Source of the DNA: UMGS1590 sp036303105
GTDB lineage: Bacteria > Bacillota > Peptococcia > Peptococcales > Peptococcaceae
NCBI GenBank assembly: GCA_036303105.1
Contig: JAXJBF010000041.1
Location: 1-24,722 of the forward strand
DNA length: 24,722 bases
Direction: 5' to 3'
Part shown: positions 7,048-14,267 of the stretch, in pieces
Layout of the letters: the number at the start of each line of letters is the position of its first letter
Numbering within the stretch: the first letter of the stretch is position 1
Notes under the pieces: generated by a model
Told to the model about the DNA's origin: nothing
What the model saw: only the letters and a program-made list of their open reading frames with translations
Databases searched by the model: none
Position numbers and translations under genes: made by a program

Positions 7048-8491
7048 GAGACTCTTCTCCTTTCGGCAATGTGATAGCGATCGTCAGGCCATGCGGCGTG
7101 TTGGCGCGCGCTGTGACCTGGCCGCCCATGCGCTGCACCGCTTTGGCGACAATGGCGAGGCCAAGGCCGCTGCCCTGGTTGGGGTTATGGCGCGACGGGT
7201 CGCTGCGGTAGAACACATCGAAGAGTTTTGGCAGTGCTTCCGGTGCAACGCCCGGCCCATCGTCGGCGATGGTCAGGCAGGCTGCGTCGCCGTTGTCATC
7301 GAGGCTAACGATGACATGCCCGGTGGCCGCCGTTTTGTACTTGAGGCTGTTGTCGAAAATGTTGACCAGGATGCGCCGCACCAGTTCGGCATCGGCGTTG
7401 ACGCGCAAAGGCGCCAGCGCGGCGCTTTGCACGTCCAGCCCTTTGGCGGCGTATTCCGGCGCCACCACTTCGAGCAGGGCGGCAATCTCAGTGTCCAGCT
7501 GCAGCGGTTCCATGTTAAGCGGGTAGTTTTCGAGGTCCATTTTGGAATATTGGAAGATCTGCGAAACCATGCGCTGAATTTCTTCGGCTTTGGTTTTGAT
7601 GGTGCGCAGGTAGGCCTGCTGTTTCTCCGGCGTGTTGGCAACGCCATCGAGCAGCCCTTCCACATAAGCCTGCACCGCCGTCAGCGGCGAACGCAGATCG
7701 TGGGAAATGCCTGCCATGAGCTCTTTGCGGCTTTCTTCCTGGCGCTGGCTTTCTTCCACAGAACGTTTGAGCCGCTGCGCCATTTCATTGAACTGGTCGC
7801 AGATCGGCGCAAATTCGTCGTCGCCCTCGTAGGCAATGCGGTAGTCGAGGTTCCCCGCGCCAATCTGCTGTACCCCTTCAGCGAGAATATCGAGGGGTTC
7901 TTCGATTTTTCGGAAAACAAAGCGCGTGAGAAAATGATTGGTCAGAATGAGGGCGATGAAGATGGCCGCTATGAGAATCACCGCCGCCACCGAAAGCAGC
8001 ATTTTATAGAAATCGCTGATCATCGCCTGAGCGCTGCCAAAAAGATAGATGCGATAGGTGTCGCCGTCGGCATCCAATGTGCGGGTGTAGAGGCTGCGGC
8101 TCTGCTGGCTGATGCTGCCGTCCTGCGGCAGGGCCGCACCGGCAGCCTGCAGGGCTGCGTCGGCAGCATCTTCGTCGCCGTGGGTGTAGAACCGTTCACC
8201 GTTGCGCTCAACGATCAGGCGCATGGCATTTTCATCCAGCAAACCAGACAACCGCGACAGCCGTGACAACCGTGTGTCATCATTGTCGGCCTGCAGCGCC
8301 TGCTGCGCTGCCAAGGTCACCGTGGCGCCTACCTCGTCGAAATCTTCACTATCATCGAACCCCAGCCCACCGCCGAAGGACATCGCCACCCATACCAACG
8401 CCAGACAAAACACCGCCGTTGCCACCGTGATGCCCAGCGGCACACCGATCATCAGAAAATTTGACACCTGCAACCGTGTGCGAATCTTCAT
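7040..8491 (-). CDS. Sensor histidine kinase (HAMP, HisKA, HATPase_c)
   Basis: 483 residues. Two membrane segments (about 11-38 and 164-184) enclose an extracytoplasmic sensor of ~125 residues with no recognised fold. A HAMP region follows (about 185-240), then the dimerisation domain with phospho-acceptor His264 in SHDLRSPLT, and an ATPase domain with the N-box NIFDNSLKY (377-385), DDGPG (410-414), FDVFYRSDPSRH and GSGLGLA (440-446). All catalytic motifs are intact. The ATG at 8491 has GGAGGG 7 nt upstream. It is the first gene of a two-gene operon with the overlapping response regulator. The kinase is of the BaeS/VanS-like general class; the signal is unknown. An envelope signal would suit the neighbouring popT gene, but that is only context. 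Confidence 0.92.
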   Translation of the reverse strand: MKIRTRLQVSNFLMIGVPLGITVATAVFCLALVWVAMSFGGGLGFDDSEDFDEVGATVTLAAQQALQADNDDTRLSRLSRLSGLLDENAMRLIVERNGERFYTHGDEDAADAALQAAGAALPQDGSISQQSRSLYTRTLDADGDTYRIYLFGSAQAMISDFYKMLLSVAAVILIAAIFIALILTNHFLTRFVFRKIEEPLDILAEGVQQIGAGNLDYRIAYEGDDEFAPICDQFNEMAQRLKRSVEESQRQEESRKELMAGISHDLRSPLTAVQAYVEGLLDGVANTPEKQQAYLRTIKTKAEEIQRMVSQIFQYSKMDLENYPLNMEPLQLDTEIAALLEVVAPEYAAKGLDVQSAALAPLRVNADAELVRRILVNIFDNSLKYKTAATGHVIVSLDDNGDAACLTIADDGPGVAPEALPKLFDVFYRSDPSRHNPNQGSGLGLAIVAKAVQRMGGQVTARANTPHGLTIAITLPKGEESHG

Positions 8492-8529
8492 CGCGCAGCC
8501 CTCCCATCTTGTTTGTCATTGATACAGAA

Positions 8530-8538
8530 ATTATAACA
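8530..8538 (-). promoter_or_regulatory. Extended -10 promoter of the two-component operon
   Basis: Minus strand TGTTATAAT, a perfect -10 with TG extension, 38 bp upstream of the kinase start codon. The -35 region at 17 bp is poor. Confidence 0.45.
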
Positions 8539-8580
8539 CACCCGCCGCACGCATTTTTAAACTCGCCATAAACTTTCATA

Positions 8581-8611
8581 TAAAAAACGCCGCCGGACAA
8601 CGCCCGACGGC
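8581..8611 (-). terminator. Rho-independent terminator of the fic gene
   Basis: Minus strand: GCCGTCGGG and TCCGGCGGC pair (9 bp including two G-U pairs) around a 5-nt loop, followed by GTTTTTTA. It lies 13 nt after the fic stop codon. Confidence 0.85.
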
Positions 8612-8623
8612 AGCAACTTATTC

Positions 8624-9838
8624 TCACCAGCTTGACGCATAAGTGATGGGCCGTTCTTTGATACGATGGATGAAACCTTCTGCTTCCAATGCATCAAGAC
8701 TGCGCCGCAGCGCACTTTTCTTCACATCAGAAAGAATGTCCAACAGCTCCTGTTGATTCAAACCATCATCAAAATCGTCGAACAGCCGCTTCTGCTCGAG
8801 AATTCGCATCACATTTCCCTTAAGGTGATCATTCTGGAATGTCGTATCGTGTTCTATGCGTTTCTCCGTTTGTTCGAGCAAGGCGCGCCGTTCCTGAAGA
8901 TTTTCTATGATGGATTGCTGACCATCGGCAAGGATGGCAAGAAAACCTTCAATAAAATAATTCATCTCGCCAAAGGCATTGAATTTATTGGTACGCGCGA
9001 ACATTTCAAGATAGCGTTTCTGATTCTGATGACAACCTTGGGAAAGGGAATACGCCGTATATTTGGAACAAGCCTTCGAAAGATAGAGGCTCGACAGCAA
9101 TCGTCCAACACGGCCATTGCCATCATAGAACGGATGAATGTAACCAAAATAATAATGACCAACAGCTATCTTGATCAAGTCAGGCAGCGGCGCCCCCGCC
9201 ATGAACTGTACCAGATTTTCTACCGCATCAATGATGCGTGATTCTGGGTAAAGCCCTTCATGAATGCTTTTTCCAGCAACACCACTGAGCACACTGACAG
9301 CATCAGAACGAAACAGCTTGCCATCAGGCAGATCATCAGCAGCAATTTCGCCTTCGGTCACATAATCATAGATTTTCCGCACATCTTCGGCGCTGCTTGG
9401 CGAGCACAGCTTTCCCTCAGCAATGCCGTAATAAGAATGGATCATACTGGTCAGCCGACGTTTATCAGCGCTGCCTTGTTTAAGCAGACGTGCACTTTCA
9501 GCAATTTCAGCACGCGCGCTGTGAACATTTTCCAAGGCGTTGCTGTTAAAAATTTCATCGACAACAAGATTGCGCAAAAATTGCTCCTTAGCAATGCCTG
9601 GCAATTGACCGTCGAGCATCATCAGCGCCGCATCCTGCTGATAGATACACGCCATCTGCACCATCATTTCATTGGTAGGTCGGTAGTAAAGCTGAAAAAT
9701 GTCCTCACTATGCATCGGAGAAATCGTAAACGGAAGCTTAACAGTCGTTTCATCCTGCATCAGCGCAGCATGGTAATCACGCGCCCCTTGCTCATCATTT
9801 TTCCAGTTCTTGTACCATTTTTTATAGAAATACTCCAT
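8624..9838 (-). CDS. Class II Fic family protein (autoinhibited adenylyltransferase)
   Basis: 404 residues. The active-site loop HPFYDGNGRVGR (235-246) matches HxFx(D/E)GNGRxxR exactly, so AMP transfer to hydroxyl side chains is expected to be possible. Upstream, SNALEN (99-104) matches the (S/T)xxxE(G/N) inhibitory-helix motif, placing it in class II, where Glu103 blocks productive ATP binding and may also support de-AMPylation. The C-terminal ~70 residues form a winged-helix domain common in long Fic proteins. No separate antitoxin gene is adjacent, which fits built-in inhibition. The ATG has AAAGGAGGTG 4-6 nt upstream. Its promoter overlaps a palindrome in a 51-bp repeat region. The gene has its own terminator and is probably monocistronic. 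The target protein is unknown. Confidence 0.9.
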   Translation of the reverse strand: MEYFYKKWYKNWKNDEQGARDYHAALMQDETTVKLPFTISPMHSEDIFQLYYRPTNEMMVQMACIYQQDAALMMLDGQLPGIAKEQFLRNLVVDEIFNSNALENVHSARAEIAESARLLKQGSADKRRLTSMIHSYYGIAEGKLCSPSSAEDVRKIYDYVTEGEIAADDLPDGKLFRSDAVSVLSGVAGKSIHEGLYPESRIIDAVENLVQFMAGAPLPDLIKIAVGHYYFGYIHPFYDGNGRVGRLLSSLYLSKACSKYTAYSLSQGCHQNQKRYLEMFARTNKFNAFGEMNYFIEGFLAILADGQQSIIENLQERRALLEQTEKRIEHDTTFQNDHLKGNVMRILEQKRLFDDFDDGLNQQELLDILSDVKKSALRRSLDALEAEGFIHRIKERPITYASSW

Positions 9839-9849
9839 GACGCACCTCC

Positions 9850-9975
9850 TTTCTCTTAAAATAGCATATTTTCCGAAGAAATATCAATATTTCTATTTTA
9901 TTTCTTGCAAAAAACGCGATTTTTCTCATATATATCAGCATCAACCTTCTTTTTCTTGTAAAAATCGCCGTTTTT
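9850..9975. repeat. Three degenerate copies of a 51-bp tandem repeat
   Basis: Units start at 9850, 9901 and 9952, an exact 51-bp period. The best conserved segment is the first ~24 bp: TTTCTTGCAAAAAACGCG in copy 2 against TTTCTTGTAAAAATCGCC in copy 3 (20 of 24 identical); copy 1 is weaker (16 of 25). TATCA is also kept at 9882 and 9933. Copies 2 and 3 also form an inverted repeat because their A-rich and T-rich halves are complementary. Confidence 0.6.
9858..9894 (-). promoter_or_regulatory. fic promoter overlapped by a palindrome
   Basis: Minus strand: -35 TTGATA (9882-9887), 18-bp spacer, -10 TATTTT with TG extension (9858-9866). The -35 is covered by a perfect 8-bp-arm inverted repeat AGAAATAT-CA-ATATTTCT (9877-9894). 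A protein bound there would block RNA polymerase; the regulator is unknown. Confidence 0.5.
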
Positions 9976-10054
9976 ATTATTTGAGTTCTTTTATACATAT
10001 TACCATTGCGCCTATTGTCAGGAATCAGTAACAAATGTCACGAAAATATCACGA

Positions 10055-10081
10055 TTAGCACTCACCTCTTGCGAGTGCTAA
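10055..10081. promoter_or_regulatory. CIRCE operator (HrcA binding site)
   Basis: TTAGCACTC, 9-nt spacer, GAGTGCTAA: a perfect match to the CIRCE consensus. It overlaps the -35 box of the hsp20 promoter, so HrcA would repress hsp20 under non-stress conditions. Confidence 0.96.
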
Positions 10082-10097
10082 CAAAACGTGCTATCAT
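10069..10097 (+). promoter_or_regulatory. Sigma-A promoter of hsp20
   Basis: -35 TTGCGA (10069-10074), 17-bp spacer, -10 TATCAT (10092-10097) with TGC extension. The leader is about 90 nt, and GGGG/CCCC around 10127-10140 could form a small hairpin. Confidence 0.6.
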
Positions 10098-10191
10098 ACA
10101 ATTGTACCAAGAGAGAAGGACCTGAAAGGGGTTCCTCCCCATAGGGCATAAGCAAATAAATGATATGTTCAAAGAAATGGAGGAATGACTT

Positions 10192-10614
10192 ATGTTACCT
10201 AGAATTTTTGGTGAAGACTTGTTTGATAATTTCTTTAATGATGATTTTATGATGCGTCCTATGACACGCAATAATGTGCCTCAGATGATGAAGACGGATG
10301 TGCGCGAACTGGACAACACCTATGAATTAGATATTGACCTGCCAGGCTTCAAGAAAGAAGACATCAAGGTAGATTTGAAAGATGGCACATTGACCATCAG
10401 CGCTGAACGCAACACAGAAACCAACGAAAAGGACGACAACGGCAAATTGATCCGCCAAGAACGCTATGTCGGCACCTGCAAGCGCAGCTTCTATGTCGGC
10501 GATGTTCAGCCAACCGATATCAATGCAAAATACGAAGACGGCACTTTAAAGCTATCTGTTCCTAAATACGATAAGACGGCAGTCCCAAGCGGCTCCACCA
10601 TTGCTATTGAATAA
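10192..10614 (+). CDS. hsp20: Small heat shock protein, Hsp20/alpha-crystallin family
   Basis: 140 residues. After a short N-terminal arm (MLPRIFGEDLFDNFF, with MMRPMTRNN following), the alpha-crystallin domain runs from about 38 to 130: ELDNTYELDIDLPGFKKEDI, LKDGTLTISAER, and KYEDGTLKLSVPK near its end. The C-terminus carries the IAI tripeptide that fits the oligomer-forming IxI motif. Such proteins hold unfolding proteins in a refoldable state without ATP. The start has GGAGG 8 nt upstream. A perfect CIRCE element in its promoter puts it under HrcA, which is seen for groE/dnaK widely but for hsp20 in fewer bacteria. A strong bidirectional terminator follows. Confidence 0.95.
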   Translation: MLPRIFGEDLFDNFFNDDFMMRPMTRNNVPQMMKTDVRELDNTYELDIDLPGFKKEDIKVDLKDGTLTISAERNTETNEKDDNGKLIRQERYVGTCKRSFYVGDVQPTDINAKYEDGTLKLSVPKYDKTAVPSGSTIAIE

Positions 10615-10676
10615 TCTCGAATAAAACATGCAGAAACATTAACTCCCTGCCTACATTGACATACATACACCCCCTT

Positions 10677-10723
10677 AAAAAATGAGCCCCGCGTTCCAGC
10701 AAACGCGGGGCTCATTTTTTGTG
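10677..10723. terminator. Bidirectional terminator after hsp20 (repeat copy 1)
   Basis: A perfect 19-bp stem (arms 10677-10695 and 10702-10720) with a CCAGCA loop and six T residues on either strand. Positions 10685-10723 are repeated almost exactly at 14227-14265. Confidence 0.93.
10685..10723 (+). repeat. 39-bp direct repeat, left copy
   Basis: Begins AGCCCCGCGTTCCAGC and ends ATTTTTTGTG. It is 37 of 39 identical, in the same orientation, to 14227-14265. The flanking pair G10684-C10713 is C14226-G14255 in the other copy, a compensatory change that keeps the hairpin. Confidence 0.85.
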
Positions 10724-10741
10724 GTGATGGGCCAAATCTAC

Positions 10742-10750
10742 TGCTATAAT
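10742..10750 (+). promoter_or_regulatory. Extended -10 promoter of lysR
   Basis: TGCTATAAT, a perfect extended -10, 36 bp upstream of the lysR start and just beyond the hsp20 terminator. The -35 region is poor. Confidence 0.5.
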
Positions 10751-10786
10751 GAAAGAAAGCATCAGATATAAACAGGAGGGGCTCGG

Positions 10787-11761
10787 ATGAAACTGGAAGA
10801 AATGCGATATTTTGTCGAAATTGTAAAGTCAGGCTCAATCAATCAGGCGTCGAAAATACTTTATGTTGCTCAGCCAGCGCTCAGCCGCACCATCGCCTCA
10901 CTGGAACGCGAATTGGGGTTTCCATTATTGGAACGCTCCAAACACGGTGTTGTCCCAACAACCGAAGGCAAAACCGTGTACGATGATTGCCTGAAAATAC
11001 TTTCACTATACGATAATTGTGAACGCCACTGGGAAACGTTGGCTTATCACAAGCAAGAGAATGCAGAACCTGTAACCATTCAGATTGTAGCCTTGCCAAT
11101 GATCTGCAATAATACAATGAATCAGGTAATGGTCGAAATGGCAAAAAATTATCCGCGCATTCGACTGAAATTATTTGAACGGCAATTGCAGAGCGTCTTA
11201 GAGACAGCTGTTTCTACGCCTCATTCTATTGCAATTAGTCACTATAACAAAAGAACAAAGTCTACTGTGTATGCCTTTGCTAAAGATCATGATATGCAAG
11301 TTCTGCCTTTATTTGATGACGAATATCGACTCTTTGCAAGTAAGGACAACCCTCTTCTCCAAAAGCCATCTATATTAAAAAAAGATCTAAAAAATTATAC
11401 TATTGCTTCATATTCTGATGACAATCTTATACAAAATCCTTGCTTCATTAACGCCGGTCTTACCGATCATTTAGAAATAATTGATAACGTTTTATATTTG
11501 AGTAATCGCTATGATATGATGCAATTAGCAGCTAAAAATAATCAAATTCTAACAATTTCAGCATTTTATATGACTCAAACCGACCCTTTCCGTGAAAGCA
11601 ATCAACTAGTTGCTCTACCAGCAAATCTATATGCAATTCCAATGACATATTATATTCTTTTTCCCGAGAGACCTACTCTCGAAGAGCATCTTACTGTTAG
11701 AACATTACAAACACATTTTAATGCACTCGCAGGTATATCTCTAAATTCTAATATTTTATAG
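10787..11761 (+). CDS. LysR-family transcriptional regulator
   Basis: 324 residues. The N-terminal winged helix (1-60) is canonical: MKLEEMRYFVEIVKSGSINQ, QPALSRTIASLERELG, LLERSKHGVVPTTEG. An effector-binding periplasmic-binding-like domain follows from about 90; its ligand cannot be read from sequence. The ATG has AGGAGG 8 nt upstream. Base composition breaks inside the gene: 10841-10940 is 52% G+C while 11341-11440 is 28%, so the sensor half resembles the AT-rich transporter module and the DNA-binding half the surrounding chromosome. It converges on the amidohydrolase gene. LysR proteins usually control adjacent genes, and a 25-bp inverted repeat upstream of the transporter gene is a candidate site. 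The gene is intact. Confidence 0.93.
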   Translation: MKLEEMRYFVEIVKSGSINQASKILYVAQPALSRTIASLERELGFPLLERSKHGVVPTTEGKTVYDDCLKILSLYDNCERHWETLAYHKQENAEPVTIQIVALPMICNNTMNQVMVEMAKNYPRIRLKLFERQLQSVLETAVSTPHSIAISHYNKRTKSTVYAFAKDHDMQVLPLFDDEYRLFASKDNPLLQKPSILKKDLKNYTIASYSDDNLIQNPCFINAGLTDHLEIIDNVLYLSNRYDMMQLAAKNNQILTISAFYMTQTDPFRESNQLVALPANLYAIPMTYYILFPERPTLEEHLTVRTLQTHFNALAGISLNSNIL

Positions 11762-11763
11762 AA

Positions 11764-11800
11764 ATAAAAGGGCCTCATTATCTTTGAGGCCCTTTTTATT
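11764..11800. terminator. Bidirectional terminator between lysR and the amidohydrolase gene
   Basis: Stem AAAGGGCCTCA (11767-11777) with its complement (11785-11795), 7-nt loop, followed by TTTTT on the plus strand and TTTTATTT on the minus strand. It serves both convergent genes. Confidence 0.92.
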
Positions 11801-11801
11801 A

Positions 11802-12635
11802 TCATAAATTAAAGAAATTTACAGCATTGTTATACATAATGTCCTCAACAACTTCTTCACGAAGATGTTCAAGATAATATTTCACACTGCCTTCAATATC
11901 CACACATGGATACGCAGAACCATAAAGGAACTTGTCATGGAGCATATAATTGGCTGCTTCCAGATATTCGCTGCCGCCAGCAGAATGCAGGCCATAGATG
12001 TCTGGAGACAGATACACATTATCTGCGTGAAATGCCAAATGCACAGCATGTGTTACCCAAGGAAACCCACCATGACAAAGCGCAATTTTTAATTTAGGAA
12101 ATGTGTCTGCAACCACTTCGGCGTGTGCAGGATTGCAGTATTCAAATGTTGGACCATGAAATCCGCCAAAAGAAATCAGCATTGGAATGTTGTTCTTTTC
12201 GCAGAATTCATATAATGGAAACAGACCTTCATCATCCATGAAAACGCCGCCCATCCCTGGTTCAATAAACGGCGCAATGCAAGGTCCATCAATAATATAT
12301 TTTTGAACAAGCTGAATGGCTGTTTCACTATCATCAACAGGGAGTCCGCAAGCACCAAGAAAACGGTCTGGATATTTCTTTAGCAACTCAACGAGAGCAT
12401 CATTTTCAAATCCATTTTTATTTTTGCGAATGGACACAACACCGGTGAAATCACCGCAGCGATCCATTTCTTCAAAAAGTATATCCAAAGATTTTTGTTT
12501 AACCGATTCTGCCACATTCATGCCAAAACGCATTGGAAAAGTAAACGAAGAAAAGCGTGACGTGTCTGCTGGATCATACATGGTTTCCAGATAAGGCTTA
12601 AATGGAGGGCGACAGCGTACATCTAATATTTTCAT
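11802..12635 (-). CDS. Amidohydrolase-2-like protein lacking several metal ligands
   Basis: 277 residues with the overall course of the amidohydrolase-2 family (PF04909): YPDRFLGACGLPV, GGVFMDDEGLFPLYEFC, IALCHGGFPW, FLYGSAYP and a final helix. The usual N-terminal metal-binding HxH is absent; the protein reads ILDVRCRPPF there. The usual GSDxP near the end is GSAYP (239-243), so the Asp ligand is also lost. His188 remains. It is therefore either a divergent, perhaps metal-free, enzyme or a binding protein. The ATG at 12635 is chosen (AAAGGA 10 nt upstream); an in-frame TTG two codons earlier is possible. It begins 33 nt after the SLC13 transporter stop and is probably in its operon, suggesting action on an imported organic anion. 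Substrate unknown. Confidence 0.8.
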   Translation of the reverse strand: MKILDVRCRPPFKPYLETMYDPADTSRFSSFTFPMRFGMNVAESVKQKSLDILFEEMDRCGDFTGVVSIRKNKNGFENDALVELLKKYPDRFLGACGLPVDDSETAIQLVQKYIIDGPCIAPFIEPGMGGVFMDDEGLFPLYEFCEKNNIPMLISFGGFHGPTFEYCNPAHAEVVADTFPKLKIALCHGGFPWVTHAVHLAFHADNVYLSPDIYGLHSAGGSEYLEAANYMLHDKFLYGSAYPCVDIEGSVKYYLEHLREEVVEDIMYNNAVNFFNL

Positions 12636-12668
12636 AATCAAACATTCCTTTCTTATACAATCATTAAA

Positions 12669-14066
12669 TTATATCAAGCCAAAAAGATACCACCAAGGGA
12701 CAACTAAAATCCAAAATAGCACAAGTGTAATGGCCATTTTAATAACGTTATATTTCATGAACTCTTTCATACTCATAACGCCAAACCCAAACAGAATCAA
12801 CAAATAAGCATTTTCATATGGGAAAAAGACCATATCATTAGCAAAAAACATCGCCATAAAAGGCAGCAATGGGTAAGAAATTCCTATACCAGATCCTAAA
12901 GCAGCAAGTGGCCCAGGGAACATTCCCTGCATAGCAGAAGGAGTCATCAAAATATTCATGATAATCCCCAAAATAATGCACAGGAAAAGGAATAAAGGTT
13001 TTGGAACACCAGTTAAGAAAGGCGTTATGTATGTACTGATCGCCTCACCAATGCCTACAGCACCACCAACATTACCAATACCCATGCACGATGCAATAAA
13101 TATGATAAATCCAACATTGATATTATCTAAGGACCCTCTTTGCGTCGCAACATCAATACCTGGTAAGAAAAATAAAATTGGTACAATAATAAACCCATAA
13201 TTAATATCTAAACCATGAATTGGCTGCGTAAAAATATAAATAAATAGTAATGCTGTTAATACAATGGCTTTTTTCTCTTTAGCCGTCATTGGTCCTAACT
13301 TAGAATATTCAGCTTCAAAGTACTCTTGCCCACCCTTTAAAAATTTTTGTGGTTTATATATTTTAAAGAAAATCGGCACACACAAAATATTTATAACTAA
13401 GAGGGGAAAATTATAAACAATAGTCGCCCACCATTCCATCTGGAAGTCTGGTACAGCCATGCGCACACCATTACCCCAAATTGCAACACTTGCCGGTGAA
13501 TATACAAAGTTTAGCGCCGCTGTAGACACGATCTGTCCAACAATCATAATCAGTAGCCCTTCCTTTGTATGTTCAAGGTGTAATGCTTTTACTACCCCAT
13601 AACAAAGTACTATTGTTGCCATCCAACCATTAGTAAAGGTAACAAACATCACAGCAAGACCTGCAATCAACAAAGCAAAAAGCAGCCTAATCAAGCTTCC
13701 TTTGCATTTAGTTCCTGCCCAGAGAACAAGACGATTCAGTAAACCACTTTCATCTAAACAATTCGCAAAAATCATCCCGCCAACAATCATGAAAATCATA
13801 AAGCTGGATGACCATATCCCTAAAGCTACATCTACTGTACATGCGCCTAAAATAACATACATTATCGGTAAAAGTAAGCCGACTAAAAAATTAGGTAACA
13901 GCTCAAATGCTGCCAATAATAGGACAAACACAGTTGCAACTAAAAATGCTCGCATTGGCGCTGTAAAAACATCATTTATTGGAATCATATAACAAGCTAT
14001 TGCCAATATAATCGCTGCCGCCCATTTTATGGCAACGACATTTTTAGAATATGCTCTCGACATCAT
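12669..14066 (-). CDS. SLC13/DASS-type anion transporter
   Basis: 465 residues with 11-13 hydrophobic segments across its length. The family-like features are a GMIFANCLDESGLLNR segment near residue 100 and a later helical hairpin reading NILMTPSAMQGMFPGPL, with the membrane ending ILVVPWWYLF. Members use Na+ or H+ gradients to import sulfate, di- or tricarboxylates; the substrate is not readable. The start is the ATG at 14066, with AAAGGG 7 nt upstream; the adjacent ATG at 14063 is also possible. Further upstream codons have no ribosome site. Co-oriented with the amidohydrolase gene, probably as a two-gene catabolic operon. It is AT-rich (30% G+C over 13201-13300) compared with 56% at 14281-14380 next door. 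Confidence 0.85.
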   Translation of the reverse strand: MMSRAYSKNVVAIKWAAAIILAIACYMIPINDVFTAPMRAFLVATVFVLLLAAFELLPNFLVGLLLPIMYVILGACTVDVALGIWSSSFMIFMIVGGMIFANCLDESGLLNRLVLWAGTKCKGSLIRLLFALLIAGLAVMFVTFTNGWMATIVLCYGVVKALHLEHTKEGLLIMIVGQIVSTAALNFVYSPASVAIWGNGVRMAVPDFQMEWWATIVYNFPLLVINILCVPIFFKIYKPQKFLKGGQEYFEAEYSKLGPMTAKEKKAIVLTALLFIYIFTQPIHGLDINYGFIIVPILFFLPGIDVATQRGSLDNINVGFIIFIASCMGIGNVGGAVGIGEAISTYITPFLTGVPKPLFLFLCIILGIIMNILMTPSAMQGMFPGPLAALGSGIGISYPLLPFMAMFFANDMVFFPYENAYLLILFGFGVMSMKEFMKYNVIKMAITLVLFWILVVPWWYLFGLI

Positions 14067-14129
14067 TTCGCACCCTTTCTTTTGTCGATGTTGAAAAGGC
14101 ACCGCGCAGTTCCTTTTATCGATTTCATA

Positions 14130-14154
14130 ATTCATATTAATGCATTGTATGAAT
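14130..14154. promoter_or_regulatory. Candidate LysR-type operator upstream of the transporter gene
   Basis: ATTCATA, 11-nt spacer, TATGAAT: a perfect 7-bp-arm inverted repeat centred about 76 bp upstream of the transporter ATG. Size and spacing suit a LysR-type recognition site. No convincing promoter could be placed next to it. Confidence 0.45.
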
Positions 14155-14218
14155 TTTGTATAATGCCGCTGTCATATGTGGGTTATATCAAAATAGCATA
14201 AGATCAAATGATGGAACA

Positions 14219-14263
14219 TATAAATCAGCCCCGCGTTCCAGCGAACGCGGGGCTGATTTTTTG
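14219..14263. terminator. Terminator of the iron-sulfur flavoprotein gene (repeat copy 2)
   Basis: A perfect 16-bp stem (arms 14222-14237 and 14244-14259) with a CCAGCG loop. It lies 4 nt after the flavoprotein stop codon. The stronger T-run (six T) is on the plus strand, where no gene needs ending; the minus side has only TTTATAT. Confidence 0.8.
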
Positions 14264-14265
14264 TG
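14227..14265 (+). repeat. 39-bp direct repeat, right copy
   Basis: The same 39 bp as 10685-10723 with two differences (A to G in the loop, C to G at the stem base). The two copies bracket the AT-rich LysR, amidohydrolase and transporter block in direct orientation. Confidence 0.85.
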
Positions 14266-14267
14266 TT

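Noticed and set aside
9850..9975. CRISPR array
   Set aside because: Only three degenerate units with no conserved repeat/variable spacer pattern and no cas genes nearby.
9822..10034. Minus-strand 70-codon frame of three basic 17-residue repeats ending inside fic
   Set aside because: It arises from the 51-bp DNA repeat, has no ribosome site, and lies largely upstream of the likely fic transcription start. The DNA repeat is reported instead.
10685..14265. Integrated phage or transposon
   Set aside because: No integrase, transposase, phage gene, or target-site duplication was found within the repeat-bounded block; only the repeats and composition support transfer.
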